64,000 bases of DNA from Flavobacterium chilense (GTDB taxonomy: Bacteria; Bacteroidota; Bacteroidia; Flavobacteriales; Flavobacteriaceae), in NCBI RefSeq assembly GCF_001602525.1, contig NZ_LSYT01000007.1, positions 269,867 to 333,866 of the forward strand, written 5' to 3'. A program made the position numbers and the translations under genes. The notes under the pieces were generated by a model. It ran no database searches and was not told where the DNA came from. It was given only the letters and a program-made list of their open reading frames with translations. Numbering within the stretch: the first letter of the stretch is position 1; every line of letters begins with the position of its first letter. Below are positions 17,333-27,057 of the stretch, one piece after another.

Positions 17333-17947
17333 CTAAATAAGTTTCTGTGTCTTTAAGTAATCCATTGCAAATTTGCCTTCGTTAAAAAGTAAATCCAAAA
17401 CGCTGAGATTGTTTATAAAACCGTGTTTGTCATCAAAAACCTGGGTGTATTTTTCAAAAGAATTTAAGTCTTTTTTTCCATTTGCCAACATTCTGAAATC
17501 AGAGATGTTTTCTACTTCATGAAAATATTCTGTTGTTTTACTGAACTCTAATTTCATTCGTAAACACTTTGTTACGATGTCTAAAACTTCAAAATTTAAA
17601 TCGATAAGGAATTTGTGCTGTTTTTCGAAAACAGGTCGGATATCATCTTCAAAAAACTCAAAAAAAGGCGAGCTTCTGTAGCCGGCTTCCAATGATTTAA
17701 AATGTTGTTTCTGCCAGTCAAATTCATTTTCGATTAAAACATCTTTTGTTTTTTGATGTGCAGATTTGGAATGTTTTACCGGGATATTTAATAATTGAAT
17801 TCCGTTTGGACTATAGATATAGGTACGGTTTCTGTTAGTCTGTTTCTGGAAATTATCTTCCATTTCAAAAGTAATATTTTCAGATTGAGCCATAACTGCA
17901 AAGTGGCTAATTGACGGAAAATAGGTAGGAAGTAACAGGGAATTCAT
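17333..17947 (-). CDS. WbqC family protein
   Basis: 204 residues. LLPTYFPSISHFAVMAQ at the start and NRTYIYSPNGIQLLNIPVKHS near 38 are the WbqC pattern; members often sit in O-antigen clusters and some are linked to acyl- or amino-sugar transfer. QKTKDVLIENEFDWQKQHFKSLEAGYRSSPFFEFFEDDI is conserved in shorter pieces. Here it is downstream of lepB, 97 nt away with a long hairpin between, and its stop is 2 nt from the convergent EEP gene. Function unproven. Confidence 0.88.
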   Translation of the reverse strand: MNSLLLPTYFPSISHFAVMAQSENITFEMEDNFQKQTNRNRTYIYSPNGIQLLNIPVKHSKSAHQKTKDVLIENEFDWQKQHFKSLEAGYRSSPFFEFFEDDIRPVFEKQHKFLIDLNFEVLDIVTKCLRMKLEFSKTTEYFHEVENISDFRMLANGKKDLNSFEKYTQVFDDKHGFINNLSVLDLLFNEGKFAMDYLKTQKLI

Positions 17948-17970
17948 GATTATATGGTTTTGTGTTAAAC

Positions 17971-18025
17971 GTTTCAGGTTTCATGTTTCAGGTTCTTTAC
18001 GAATCTGAAACATGAAACCTGAAAC
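17971..18025. repeat. 25-bp near-perfect inverted repeat between lepB and wbqC-like gene
   Basis: The arm at 17971-17995 (GTTTCAGGTTTCATGTTTCA then GGTTC) pairs with 18001-18025 with a single G-T wobble and a 5-nt loop. Within each arm the unit GTTTCA is repeated three times. A T-run lies just beyond on the plus side. It can act as a terminator for lepB (minus strand); its regular unit structure suggests a dispersed repeat. Confidence 0.8.
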
Positions 18026-18044
18026 AAAAATAACTTTTTTTTTA

Positions 18045-19601
18045 TTATGCTTTCTTTTCTTTTCTTTTTCTCCAGAAATATTCACCAACAAAATAAGCGG
18101 CAAGAACAAATAAGAAATATTTAAAGTAAGATTGTGGTTGTCCTTCTCCGTCAACAGTCGTGAAAACTCTGTCCCAACGTACTTTATTGATTCCTTTTCC
18201 GTTTGTGTCCCAGCTCATCCAGATAAAAACTGGTTTTCCTACAATGTGGTTTTCCGGTACATAACCCCAATAACGGCTATCTTCTGAGTTGTGACGATTG
18301 TCTCCCATCATCCAGTAGTAGTTTTGTTTAAAGGTGTATGTATTGGCTTCTTTACCGTTTATGATAAATTTAGAGCCTTTTAGTTCTAAAGTGTTTCCTT
18401 CGTAATTGGTAATGATTTCCTTGTAAAATGGTAAAGATTCATTGTTTAATGCCACTGTCTTTCCGGCTTCAGGAATGTAAATCGGACCAAAATTGTCCTG
18501 ATTCCATTTGTTGATGTGAGGAAAAATTGCATTATCGTTTCCTTTATCAATCTCTCTTTTTACAGCCGTAATCCCCGGAGTGTTTTTCAGACGTTCTGCG
18601 CTGGCTTCTGTTAAAGCTCTAAAGTATATAGTATCTCTTCTGTCCGGATTTTTAAGATAAGCACCATCCGTAATATCTAATTCTCTCATTAAAGATTCGA
18701 TATCTAAAGGGGTTTTTCCATCTAAGGCTACTGAATAAGAATATTGAGGTTTTGCTCTTTCCGGCAGAACTAATTTCTTTCCGTTAATAAAAACAAATCC
18801 GTCTCTAATTGATAAACTGTCACCAGGGATACCAACACATCTTTTTACATAATTCGACTTTTTGTCGATAGGTTTTATTACTCCCGGTCTTCCTTTTGGT
18901 TCGTAGAAATAATGTACAGTGTCGACAGGCCAGTTGAAAACAACAATATCAGTTCTTTTTATTTTTTCTAAAGCAGGCAGTCTGAAATAAGGTAATTGTG
19001 GCCAGCTTAAGTATGATTTTCTTTTTAAAAACGGAATTGTATCATGTACCATTGGTAATGCTACGGTTGTCATAGGGACTCTAGGGCCGTAATTTACTTT
19101 ACTTACAAATAAAAAGTCACCAATTAATAATGATTTTTCTAAAGATGAAGTAGGGATGGTGTATGGTTGTACGATATACGTGTGTACTAATGTCGCAACG
19201 ATAATAGCAAAAAGTAAGGAGCTAATAGTATCACCGGTTTTATTTTGTGGCGTTAAACTTCTGTTGGCATTGTACTCTAATTTTTGAGTATAGTTAACAT
19301 AGTAAATGTAAAATCCAAAGGTAAAAATTCCTAATAATGTGTCCAAGGTTGACTTTTTGCCAAATGTTCTTAAGGTTTCTACCCAAATAACCGGAAACAT
19401 AATCAGGTTAATAATCGGAATGAAAAGTAATAAAGTCCACCAGGTTGGACGATTGATTATTTTCATTAAAATGATAGAATTATAAACCGGAATTGCAGCT
19501 TCCCAGGGTTTTCTTCCGGCTGCCTGATATAATTTCCAGGTTCCAAGAAAATGAATAACTTGTACTGCTAAGAAAAATACGAACCAAAGATATAGTGTCA
19601 T
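18045..19601 (-). CDS. lepB: Signal peptidase I (long Bacteroidota form)
   Basis: 518 residues, longer than the 324 of E. coli. It removes signal peptides from exported preproteins. Residues 1-110 hold three membrane segments of the DUF5684 type. The peptidase S26 domain follows after another membrane anchor (about 125-145): PTSSLEKSL with the nucleophile Ser153, YVKRCVGIPGD with the general base Lys253, and box E GDNRHNSEDSRYWGYV near 445. A large insertion (about 260-400) separates the last two boxes. A further membrane segment and basic tail end the protein. It is in a run parA-parB-DUF5683-dapB-lepB, 56 nt behind dapB. Confidence 0.95.
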   Translation of the reverse strand: MTLYLWFVFFLAVQVIHFLGTWKLYQAAGRKPWEAAIPVYNSIILMKIINRPTWWTLLLFIPIINLIMFPVIWVETLRTFGKKSTLDTLLGIFTFGFYIYYVNYTQKLEYNANRSLTPQNKTGDTISSLLFAIIVATLVHTYIVQPYTIPTSSLEKSLLIGDFLFVSKVNYGPRVPMTTVALPMVHDTIPFLKRKSYLSWPQLPYFRLPALEKIKRTDIVVFNWPVDTVHYFYEPKGRPGVIKPIDKKSNYVKRCVGIPGDSLSIRDGFVFINGKKLVLPERAKPQYSYSVALDGKTPLDIESLMRELDITDGAYLKNPDRRDTIYFRALTEASAERLKNTPGITAVKREIDKGNDNAIFPHINKWNQDNFGPIYIPEAGKTVALNNESLPFYKEIITNYEGNTLELKGSKFIINGKEANTYTFKQNYYWMMGDNRHNSEDSRYWGYVPENHIVGKPVFIWMSWDTNGKGINKVRWDRVFTTVDGEGQPQSYFKYFLFVLAAYFVGEYFWRKRKEKKA

Positions 19602-19657
19602 AGATATTGTATTTAAAGTTTCATACTTAAGGTTTTAGCCTTAAAATTTCAATCTGT

Positions 19658-20359
19658 TTATTTTAGGTTTAAAACATCTTTCATACTGTAAATTCCCGTT
19701 TTTCCGGCAAGCCATTCAGCAGCAATTACAGCTCCAAGTGCAAAACCTTCACGGTTGTGTGCAGTGTGTTTTAATTCGATACTATCAACAACTGAGTCAT
19801 AAGTTACGGTGTGAGTTCCCGGAACATCTCCAATTCTTTTTGCTTCAATATGAATTTCGTTGTTTTTAGCCTGATCCAGAGTCCAATTGATATAATTACT
19901 GTTTTCAATAACACCTTTTGCCAAAGAAATTGCTGTTCCGCTTGGAGCATCTAATTTTTGAGTATGATGTATTTCTTCCATTGTCACTTTGTATGAGTCC
20001 AGTTGTGACATGATTTTGGCTAAATATTCATTTAGTTCAAAGAAGATATTAACTCCTAAACTAAAATTTGAACTTGATATAAAAGCACCTTGCTTTTCGT
20101 TGCAAAGCGCAACCATTTCATCAAAATGTTCTAACCATCCTGTTGTTCCTGAAACTACCGGGATGTTGTTGTTAAAACAACTTGAAATGTTACTTACTGC
20201 TGCGGTTGGAACGCTAAAGTCGATTGCAACATCAGCTGTTGAAAGCCCGTCATACGTATTGAATTCGTCTTTCTTTAAAACAATTTCATGACCTCTTTCT
20301 AAAGCAATTCGTTCAATTACTTTACCCATTTTTCCGTATCCTAAAAGCGCAATTTTCAT
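19658..20359 (-). CDS. dapB: 4-hydroxy-tetrahydrodipicolinate reductase
   Basis: 233 residues. DapB reduces the dehydrated heterocycle to tetrahydrodipicolinate with NAD(P)H, in lysine and meso-diaminopimelate synthesis. The NAD-binding start is MKIALLGYGKMGKVIERIA (GxGxxG), and the catalytic region is MEEIHHTQKLDAPSGTAI near 140, with the conserved His and Lys. VTGTTGW and NFSLGVNIFF motifs are present. It is shorter than the 273-residue E. coli enzyme, as usual for Bacteroidota. 39 nt separate it from DUF5683 upstream. Confidence 0.95.
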   Translation of the reverse strand: MKIALLGYGKMGKVIERIALERGHEIVLKKDEFNTYDGLSTADVAIDFSVPTAAVSNISSCFNNNIPVVSGTTGWLEHFDEMVALCNEKQGAFISSSNFSLGVNIFFELNEYLAKIMSQLDSYKVTMEEIHHTQKLDAPSGTAISLAKGVIENSNYINWTLDQAKNNEIHIEAKRIGDVPGTHTVTYDSVVDSIELKHTAHNREGFALGAVIAAEWLAGKTGIYSMKDVLNLK

Positions 20360-20398
20360 TATGATATGTATTTGTGAATTTTAAATAGCAATAACTAT

Positions 20399-20959
20399 TT
20401 AAAAACGATAATTAAAGGTTAGTCCAACGTTTGGTTTAAATGTTACATCAGCAGGATAAATTTCCGGACGCATTGATAATCTTTCATTTACGTTGAATTG
20501 AAGCAAAGCAGCATCAACATTGGCGTCGATAATGTTTAGAACATAAAAACCGACTACAAATAAGGCTGATAAATCTCTGTTTCGCTGATAGAATTTCTGA
20601 CCTGCAATAAGTCTGCTTTCATCTAAAAACTTGTAGTTATCATCGTTATAGCCTTCAAGTCTGCGTTTGTAGGCATCACGATAATCGTGGTATTTTTTAT
20701 TGTTATCGATGTAAAAGTATAAACTTGTACCGATAGCTCCGTAAACTAACGGAATTTTCCAGTATTTTTTGTTGTATGCCTGACCTAAACCGGGTAGAAT
20801 TGCCGAGTAAAAGGCGGCTTTTGCTGGTGTAAGCGGGTCTATTTCTTCTAGTTTGCCCATGTCTTTAACAACCAAAACCGTGTCTTTTTTTGCCTGAGCA
20901 AAAAGAGAAACGGTTCCTATGAGAAAGAACAATAAACTTATGGGGACAATTTTATTCAC
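20399..20959 (-). CDS. DUF5683 domain protein
   Basis: 186 residues with a signal peptide (residues 1-21, LFFLIGTVSLFAQA). The conserved part is KAAFYSAILPGLGQAYNKKYWKIPLVYGAIG near 45-75, the hallmark of DUF5683 proteins always found near parB and dapB in this phylum. It ends with a beta-type aromatic residue (YRF), so an outer-membrane or periplasmic place is possible. Its start codon shares one base with the parB stop, so translation is coupled. Function unknown. Confidence 0.9.
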   Translation of the reverse strand: MNKIVPISLLFFLIGTVSLFAQAKKDTVLVVKDMGKLEEIDPLTPAKAAFYSAILPGLGQAYNKKYWKIPLVYGAIGTSLYFYIDNNKKYHDYRDAYKRRLEGYNDDNYKFLDESRLIAGQKFYQRNRDLSALFVVGFYVLNIIDANVDAALLQFNVNERLSMRPEIYPADVTFKPNVGLTFNYRF

Positions 20960-21861
20960 TATCCGTTTATTAATTTTATAATTCTGTTAAAGTCAGCTTC
21001 AGAACTAAACGGAATTGTAATTTTTCCTTTTCCGTTTCCAGCGACTTTTATGTCAACTTTTGAACCAAAATAGTCATTGAAAGTATTTTTTTGAGTTTCT
21101 CTGACTACAAATGAAGATTCTGGTTTAGGTTTTCCTTCTGCCTTTGGCTGAAGACCTTCGTGATAATTTTTTACCAAAGCTTCTGTTTCACGAACAGAAA
21201 GATTCTGACTTACAATTTTTTGATAGATATCAGTCTGGACATCTAAATCTTCGATATTGATAATTGCACGACCATGTCCCATACTAATAAAACCATCGCG
21301 AATACCGGTTTGAATGATTGGATCCAGTTTTAAAAGACGTAAATAATTGGCAATTGTAGAACGTTTTTTTCCAACGCGCTCGCTCATTTGTTCTTGTGTT
21401 AATTGAATTTCATCAATTAAACGCTGATACGAAAGTGCAATCTCGATTGGATCTAAGTCATGACGCTGGATATTTTCAACCAATGCCATTACCAATGATT
21501 CGTTATCATTAGCAATACGAATGTAAGCAGGAACATGAGTTAAACCAACTAAAGTCGAAGCACGCAAACGACGCTCTCCGGAAATTAACTGGTATTTATT
21601 AAAATCTAATTTTCGAACAGTAATAGGTTGAATTACACCAAGTTCTTTAATAGAAGTGGCTAATTCGCGTAACGATTCTTCATTAAAATTGCTTCTAGGC
21701 TGAAACGGATTTATTTCGATAGCACTTATTTCAAGCTCAATGATGTTTCCAACAACTTTGTCAGCGTTTTTGTCTTCTACTGATGTAATGTCGTTTTCCG
21801 GATCTTTTAATAATGCTGATAATCCTCTTCCTAAGGCTTGTTTTTTAATTGCTTTTGTCAT
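20959..21861 (-). CDS. parB: Chromosome partitioning protein ParB
   Basis: 300 residues. ParB binds parS sites near the origin, spreads as a CTP-dependent clamp and works with ParA. Seen: GRGLSALL at the N-terminus, IEINPFQPRSNFNEESL, the CTP-site/arginine patch LISGERRLRAS near 112, HTH region LTQEQMSERVGKKRSTIANY near 152, and a C-terminal dimerization segment. It follows parA after 4 nt. I see no perfect parS palindrome nearby. Confidence 0.96.
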   Translation of the reverse strand: MTKAIKKQALGRGLSALLKDPENDITSVEDKNADKVVGNIIELEISAIEINPFQPRSNFNEESLRELATSIKELGVIQPITVRKLDFNKYQLISGERRLRASTLVGLTHVPAYIRIANDNESLVMALVENIQRHDLDPIEIALSYQRLIDEIQLTQEQMSERVGKKRSTIANYLRLLKLDPIIQTGIRDGFISMGHGRAIINIEDLDVQTDIYQKIVSQNLSVRETEALVKNYHEGLQPKAEGKPKPESSFVVRETQKNTFNDYFGSKVDIKVAGNGKGKITIPFSSEADFNRIIKLING

Positions 21862-21865
21862 AAAA

Positions 21866-22633
21866 CTATTTGCTGTTTTTCTTTATAATTTCCTGAGCTA
21901 AATGAATGTAATTAACTGCTCCTTTGCTTGTTGCGTCATAATTAATGATGCTTTCACCAAAACTAGGTGCTTCGCTTAATTTTACATTTCGCTGAATAAC
22001 AGTGTCAAAAACCATATCGTTAAAGTGTTTTTGAACCTCTTCTACAACCTGATTTGATAAACGTAATCTGGAATCGTACATCGTAAGTAACAATCCTTCG
22101 ATATCAAGATCCGGGTTGTGAATTTTTTGAATACTTTTTATGGTGTTCAATAGTTTTCCTAATCCTTCAAGTGCAAAATATTCGCACTGAATAGGAATTA
22201 CTACTGAGTCAGCCGCTGTTAAAGCATTCAGGGTTAACAAGCCCAGAGATGGTGCGCAGTCGATAATGATGAAATCATATTCTTCTTTTGCCTGTTCTAA
22301 TGCTTTTTTAAGCATGTACTCACGGTTTTCTTTGTCAACCAATTCAATTTCGATGGCAACAAGGTCAATGTGAGCAGGGATCACGTCAACGTTTGGAGCT
22401 GTACATTTTAAAATGGCTTCTTTTGGCGTTACAGTATGCTCAAGAATTTGATAAGTTCCAACTTCTACAGATTCTACGTCAATTCCAAGGCCAGATGTAG
22501 CATTGGCTTGAGGATCAGCGTCGATCAATAATACTTTTTTTTCTAAAACACCTAATGAGGCCGCAAGATTTACTGATGTAGTAGTCTTTCCAACGCCTCC
22601 TTTTTGATTAGCAATAGCAATGATTTTGCCCAT
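21866..22633 (-). CDS. parA: Chromosome partitioning ATPase ParA (Soj)
   Basis: 255 residues. Deviant Walker A KGGVGKTTTSVNLAASL near 11, Walker A' VLLIDADPQANATSGLG near 35, and Walker B FIIIDCAPSLGLLTLNAL near 120 are all intact. ParA forms ATP-dependent dimers on the nucleoid and moves ParB-parS complexes. First gene of the partition operon; the 244 nt upstream contains no other gene. Confidence 0.96.
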   Translation of the reverse strand: MGKIIAIANQKGGVGKTTTSVNLAASLGVLEKKVLLIDADPQANATSGLGIDVESVEVGTYQILEHTVTPKEAILKCTAPNVDVIPAHIDLVAIEIELVDKENREYMLKKALEQAKEEYDFIIIDCAPSLGLLTLNALTAADSVVIPIQCEYFALEGLGKLLNTIKSIQKIHNPDLDIEGLLLTMYDSRLRLSNQVVEEVQKHFNDMVFDTVIQRNVKLSEAPSFGESIINYDATSKGAVNYIHLAQEIIKKNSK

Positions 22634-22877
22634 TTATTTTCTGAATTTTGAACCGTAAAAATACAATTATTTATGGTTTCTGAAAATCTATTTTGTTAAC
22701 ATTTAAGAAACTTCGGTTAATCGTTGTATGGTGCGTGTTTTTCCGAATTTAATTTACGTTATCGTAAGAAATAGTAACGAAATATTGAGCTGTTTTATTT
22801 TTAATGGTACTGAAAAAAGAGCCAAATTGTCTTTTAGAGAGTAAAAAACAATTAATTGTTTAAAAGGTTTTTTATTT

Positions 22878-24104
22878 TTATTCTTTCTTTTTTAAGTCTT
22901 TTACTAAACTCGTTGTAAAAAATAAAATTGTGGCGCCTCCTAACAAAATGCAAAACCACATAAACCAGGATTGTTCCCAGAATTCTTTATGCTCTATTAG
23001 ATCTTTTACTGTTGCTTTTTGATGAATAGCATAAACTGATGTCTGCGGTAAATTAGAAGCAATATTATTTTTAAAACTTGAAAGATCGTATTCAGGTGCA
23101 TTCGCAGATTTATTGCCCGTTTTGATACTATAGTTTTCGCCCGCGTTCAAATCGGCAATAATTGAAATCGGGTTTTGGCTGTATTTTATGTTTGAAATAG
23201 TTAACGGCTGATTGTCCTGATTTTCAATTTTGATGAAAAATTCTTTTTCGAATATTTCAGGAATAGTAAAGTTGTTTTGGGTATTTGAGTTTAGTTCAAA
23301 CGAGACAATTTCTTCATCCAATAATTGTGATTTTCTTTTAGTGATTCGTTTTACTTGTTTGAATACTATTGTTTTACGATTGTAATAAGTAGGTTTCGAA
23401 ATCTCAAACGAAATCTGATTGATGACTTGTGGTGTATCAAAAAGAATATGAATCTGGGTTTCTTTTTCTGAAGGGATTTCTGTTGTCGTTGTTCTTTTTG
23501 GAACAATTTCCTGTAGCTTGTTTTTTTGAAATTTAGTATTGAAATTTCCTGCTTTTAGTACATTGACAGGAAGTGTTTTTTGATCGTCAAAATCAATTTT
23601 TAAATAATGATACGTATTGAGAGGAAATGAAATTGTTTTTACAACACTTGTTTCTGATGAACTGCTTAGGTCATATAATATTTGGGCATTAGAAATTCCA
23701 AACCATTCTTTTTGATCATTGCTTCCGGAAACTGAATATTTTTTTTCTGCATCAGAATTTGCAATAAACAGCGAAAGTTGTTTGCTGCTTTCGTTTAACG
23801 GAACAGCAATAATAATCGAAGTACTCTTTTTGGGAGAAACTGTTTTAGAAACGATTTCGTATTCTTCAAAAGTATTTGAAGAGACATTTTTATTGCTTTG
23901 AATAAAATACGGAATCTCATTTCCTTTAGAATCAAATATTCTAATATCGCTTAAATCCTGTTTCGAATAAGAGCGTATAGAAGGAGATAATACAATTTCG
24001 TGTAAGCCATTTTGTGATACTTCTTTTATTTTTCCGGTAGTTTGATATTGGCCAAACGAAAGGTTTATAAAAAAGAGTAATGCGATAAATTTATTTAGTT
24101 TCAT
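22878..24104 (-). CDS. DUF3999 family membrane protein
   Basis: 408 residues from the ATG at 24104 (MKLNKFIALLFFINLSFGQ, a signal peptide); an in-frame ATG at 24131 would put nine more residues before it. The bulk is a beta-rich periplasmic region, with DIRIFDSKGNEIPYFI near 55 and F5/8-type-like segments, and one membrane segment at the C-terminus (SWFMWFCILLGGATILFF). This matches DUF3999, a family often encoded next to DUF2339 as here, where it overlaps the DUF2339 gene by 14 nt. Function unknown; a role in envelope assembly or polysaccharide handling is only a guess. Confidence 0.8.
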   Translation of the reverse strand: MKLNKFIALLFFINLSFGQYQTTGKIKEVSQNGLHEIVLSPSIRSYSKQDLSDIRIFDSKGNEIPYFIQSNKNVSSNTFEEYEIVSKTVSPKKSTSIIIAVPLNESSKQLSLFIANSDAEKKYSVSGSNDQKEWFGISNAQILYDLSSSSETSVVKTISFPLNTYHYLKIDFDDQKTLPVNVLKAGNFNTKFQKNKLQEIVPKRTTTTEIPSEKETQIHILFDTPQVINQISFEISKPTYYNRKTIVFKQVKRITKRKSQLLDEEIVSFELNSNTQNNFTIPEIFEKEFFIKIENQDNQPLTISNIKYSQNPISIIADLNAGENYSIKTGNKSANAPEYDLSSFKNNIASNLPQTSVYAIHQKATVKDLIEHKEFWEQSWFMWFCILLGGATILFFTTSLVKDLKKKE

Positions 24105-26613
24105 TGGTTTCCTGAGGCTTGTTTTCGTCAATTACTAAGACTTTGATTTTTTGATATACAAAAGAAATAACCAAAATTAAGATTCCTAAAAGAATAAACG
24201 AAATGATTTTTCCGGTTTCAGAAATATTGCTGATGTCGTACAGAAATAACTTTAAAATAGTTAATCCCAGTAGAGACAAGGCTATGATTCTTAAAGACTT
24301 TTGTTGTTTTTTGATTCCGATGATTAGAAACACAAAAGCAAGTATTCCCCAAAGAACCGGTAAACCCGTTTTGATGATTTTGATTCTTGCCAGTTCAATA
24401 AAATCATCTGCTATAAATTGACGTAAGTAAGGCAAGTCGTTTTTGTAATTCGCATACATCGCGCTGGTTTGTATGTCATGAGGCGTGACTGTTGAATTCA
24501 TTAAAACAAGACCGTGCAGCATAACTTCTGAGCTGGCAATGTATATAATAAAAAATGCAGCAATCCACATAAAGTAATGACTTTTGAAAAAAGAGAAATT
24601 AACTTTTTTATAGATATGGAACATTTGATAGCCGAGATAAATTGTAATCAGCAATGAAATATAATGAAAGTAAAAAGCAATTGATTTTCCGTTTCCGGTT
24701 GCGATAATGTCTTTGTGTTCTAAAAATTGATAGTTTGAGAACCAGAATGCAAACAAAACAATATTGCAAATAGCTATTAATAATGCACCCTGATATCCTG
24801 TTGCTGTTTTTTGTTTTATTAAGAAAGAAGAAAGTATGGCAGTAAACAGTAAATGATATACAATTGGCAGTGCAATTGAGCTGTAGAGATTTTCGATATA
24901 ATGATTCGATTGATAAATGACTTCGAATAAACCGGTAAAATAAGCAATAATAATTCCTACTGTTGAAATGATTGTTTTGTAGGTTTCAGGATTAAAACTG
25001 ATGTCGAAAATAGTTGAATTTTCGGTTTCATTTTTAAGCAAATAGAAAATTGCAAATAAAGAGGCTATGGCAAAAACACCTGTTATAAATATTGGATTTA
25101 TAACAATATGTAAAGGAATGTCGCCATCATAATACTTTTTCCAGTCCATAATAAGACTAAAAATCATTAAAATATGAACAATTACAGCCCCAAATCGATA
25201 ACTTGTTATTTTTGATTTTTGAGAAAGCCATAACAGTAAAACGGCTTCTGCTGCCCAAAACAATGTAATATAGTTTCCTTCAAACTGAATTGGAATTGCC
25301 AATGTTATAAAGGTTAGTGTAAGACCAATAAGTAAATAAGCGGCTTTTTCATCAAGCTCGAATTTCTTGTAAAGAAACCAGGCATAAATTAAATTTAAGA
25401 AGGCAAGGGCCGTTGTAAACAAACCTTTTAATTCAGGATGATAATTTGATAAAATTGTCATTCCGGCAGCATAGAATAAAAAGGTATTACTCGCAAGAAT
25501 GGTAAGCTGGGTTTTTGAAAATTCTCCTTTTGATCTGATATTGTGAATGATGTTCATTAGTATAAAGATAAAGTAGAAAATAAAACCAAAAATAAAGGCT
25601 CCGGAATAGTGCGGTTTGTCTGAACTTAAATCTCTGGACAGCCATGCAGCATATAAAAGTACTGTGAAAGCATAAGCAAGAATGTTAACCAGGTTCCATT
25701 TTTTATAATAGGCTATAGCTAAAATTCCAATGTTTAAAATAATAATATAAGTAAAGAGTACAATATAATTTCCTTCGCCGGTACTTACCATAAACGGAAC
25801 GGCAAAACCTCCAATTAAGGAGAGAACAGCTAATTCGATTCGATTATAGGATAAAGATATTAAAGCACTAAAAACCGTTATGACGACCATTATGCTAAAA
25901 GCAACTGTTTGGTTGAACAAATGGTAATCATGAAAAGCGATTCCAATCGTGAAATAAAAAATAGCAATGGCTCCTGCTACAATAACCGAGCTAAAGGCGG
26001 CATAGTTTTTACGCAGTTTATGAGCGACTCCCATTACTAATGCTCCGCATAAAATGCCAATACCAACACGTGCAGGTTCGTTGATCCAGTCTTTGTCGAT
26101 GGCATATTTTACAAAATAGCTTATTCCTAAAACCAGAATCAAAACTCCAATTTTGTTGATTAAGTTTTCTCCAATGAATTTTTCTAAATCCGGATTTTTC
26201 TCTTTGAAGTTTTCCCAGAATGTTTTTTGTGGTTCAGCAGGAACGACAGGCCTTGGAGTTGGTTTTGGCTCTGCAGGTCCGGATTCGACAGGTTTAGGTG
26301 AATTGTCAATATTAGCAGACAATGCAATTTTCTCCAGCTGGGCATCTGAAATCTTTTCTTCGATAATTTCAGGTTTAACCGGTTCAGGAGTGTTTTCAGT
26401 GGATTGTTCCGGAGTTATCCTGAATTCTTCTTTTTTAACAACAGGAATAGGTGCAACCGGAATAGTTTCAGCAGGTTTTTCTGTTGTTTTTAGGAGATCT
26501 AGTTTCTTACTCAGCTTCTGAATGTCGTTTTCAAGATGGTCAAAACGGCCTTTTATGGTGTTCAGTATGTAAATTAAGAAACAAAATAACGCAACTAAAA
26601 GAAAGCTTTCCAT
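24091..26613 (-). CDS. DUF2339 multi-pass membrane protein
   Basis: 840 residues. A single N-terminal helix, a coiled coil (residues about 20-45), a Pro/Glu-rich linker (about 50-130), then ENLINKIGVLILVLGISYFVKYAIDKDWI, the start of the DUF2339 membrane domain, written here for position near residue 150, with roughly 20 or more membrane helices to the end. The family is widespread, always polytopic, and has no assigned function. It is translationally coupled to the DUF3999 gene. Confidence 0.88.
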   Translation of the reverse strand: MESFLLVALFCFLIYILNTIKGRFDHLENDIQKLSKKLDLLKTTEKPAETIPVAPIPVVKKEEFRITPEQSTENTPEPVKPEIIEEKISDAQLEKIALSANIDNSPKPVESGPAEPKPTPRPVVPAEPQKTFWENFKEKNPDLEKFIGENLINKIGVLILVLGISYFVKYAIDKDWINEPARVGIGILCGALVMGVAHKLRKNYAAFSSVIVAGAIAIFYFTIGIAFHDYHLFNQTVAFSIMVVITVFSALISLSYNRIELAVLSLIGGFAVPFMVSTGEGNYIVLFTYIIILNIGILAIAYYKKWNLVNILAYAFTVLLYAAWLSRDLSSDKPHYSGAFIFGFIFYFIFILMNIIHNIRSKGEFSKTQLTILASNTFLFYAAGMTILSNYHPELKGLFTTALAFLNLIYAWFLYKKFELDEKAAYLLIGLTLTFITLAIPIQFEGNYITLFWAAEAVLLLWLSQKSKITSYRFGAVIVHILMIFSLIMDWKKYYDGDIPLHIVINPIFITGVFAIASLFAIFYLLKNETENSTIFDISFNPETYKTIISTVGIIIAYFTGLFEVIYQSNHYIENLYSSIALPIVYHLLFTAILSSFLIKQKTATGYQGALLIAICNIVLFAFWFSNYQFLEHKDIIATGNGKSIAFYFHYISLLITIYLGYQMFHIYKKVNFSFFKSHYFMWIAAFFIIYIASSEVMLHGLVLMNSTVTPHDIQTSAMYANYKNDLPYLRQFIADDFIELARIKIIKTGLPVLWGILAFVFLIIGIKKQQKSLRIIALSLLGLTILKLFLYDISNISETGKIISFILLGILILVISFVYQKIKVLVIDENKPQETNETK

Positions 26614-26997
26614 GATAGAAATAAGTATAATGTTAAGATTGGTAAATATAATAACATTTTAATACGGTAAGTTTTTTTTGCATAAAAAGTAATAAAGAAC
26701 CATGAAAAAAAAGTCTTTATATATTCAGAAAAAAACTTCTAGTGGAAGATATTAAAAACAGTATTAAAAATTATGATATTGCGAATTATCAGTTGATGCT
26801 ATGCAGGTGTTAAATGACTTGTGATAATTCAGTTTAAAGAAGAAGACTTTTTTAATAGCCTGTTCTTAATATGAAGCATAAATTAGTAAATATTAGTTTT
26901 TGAAACAAAGATGTGCTTCCAAATTGATAATGTTAGGATTACATAATGAGAGTTGGTGTACAGATACTTATTAAATTTTGGAACATCTTATAAAACA
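26614..26997. other. Intergenic region, 384 nt
   Basis: AT-rich stretch between the DUF2339 start and the metalloprotease terminator. I see no gene, RNA or clear repeat; promoters for the DUF2339 gene should lie at its left end, but no TAnnTTTG match is obvious. Confidence 0.5.
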
Positions 26998-27035
26998 AAG
27001 GAGTTATTGACTTCTTTGAAAGTTGATAACTCCTT
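26998..27035 (-). terminator. Terminator of the T9SS metalloprotease gene
   Basis: 10-bp stem AAGGAGTTAT / ATAACTCCTT with an 18-nt loop, 23 nt after the stop of the minus-strand metalloprotease; T-rich on both sides, so possibly bidirectional. Confidence 0.7.
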
Positions 27036-27057
27036 GTTTTTTATTCAATTATTAAGC

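Noticed and set aside
17971..18025. parS site near parAB
   Set aside because: The GTTTCA units are arranged as direct repeats inside each arm; no TTTCACGTGAAA-like palindrome.
26153..26521. 122-codon plus-strand frame inside the DUF2339 gene
   Set aside because: Antisense to the Pro/Glu-rich linker of a well-supported membrane protein; shadow frame.
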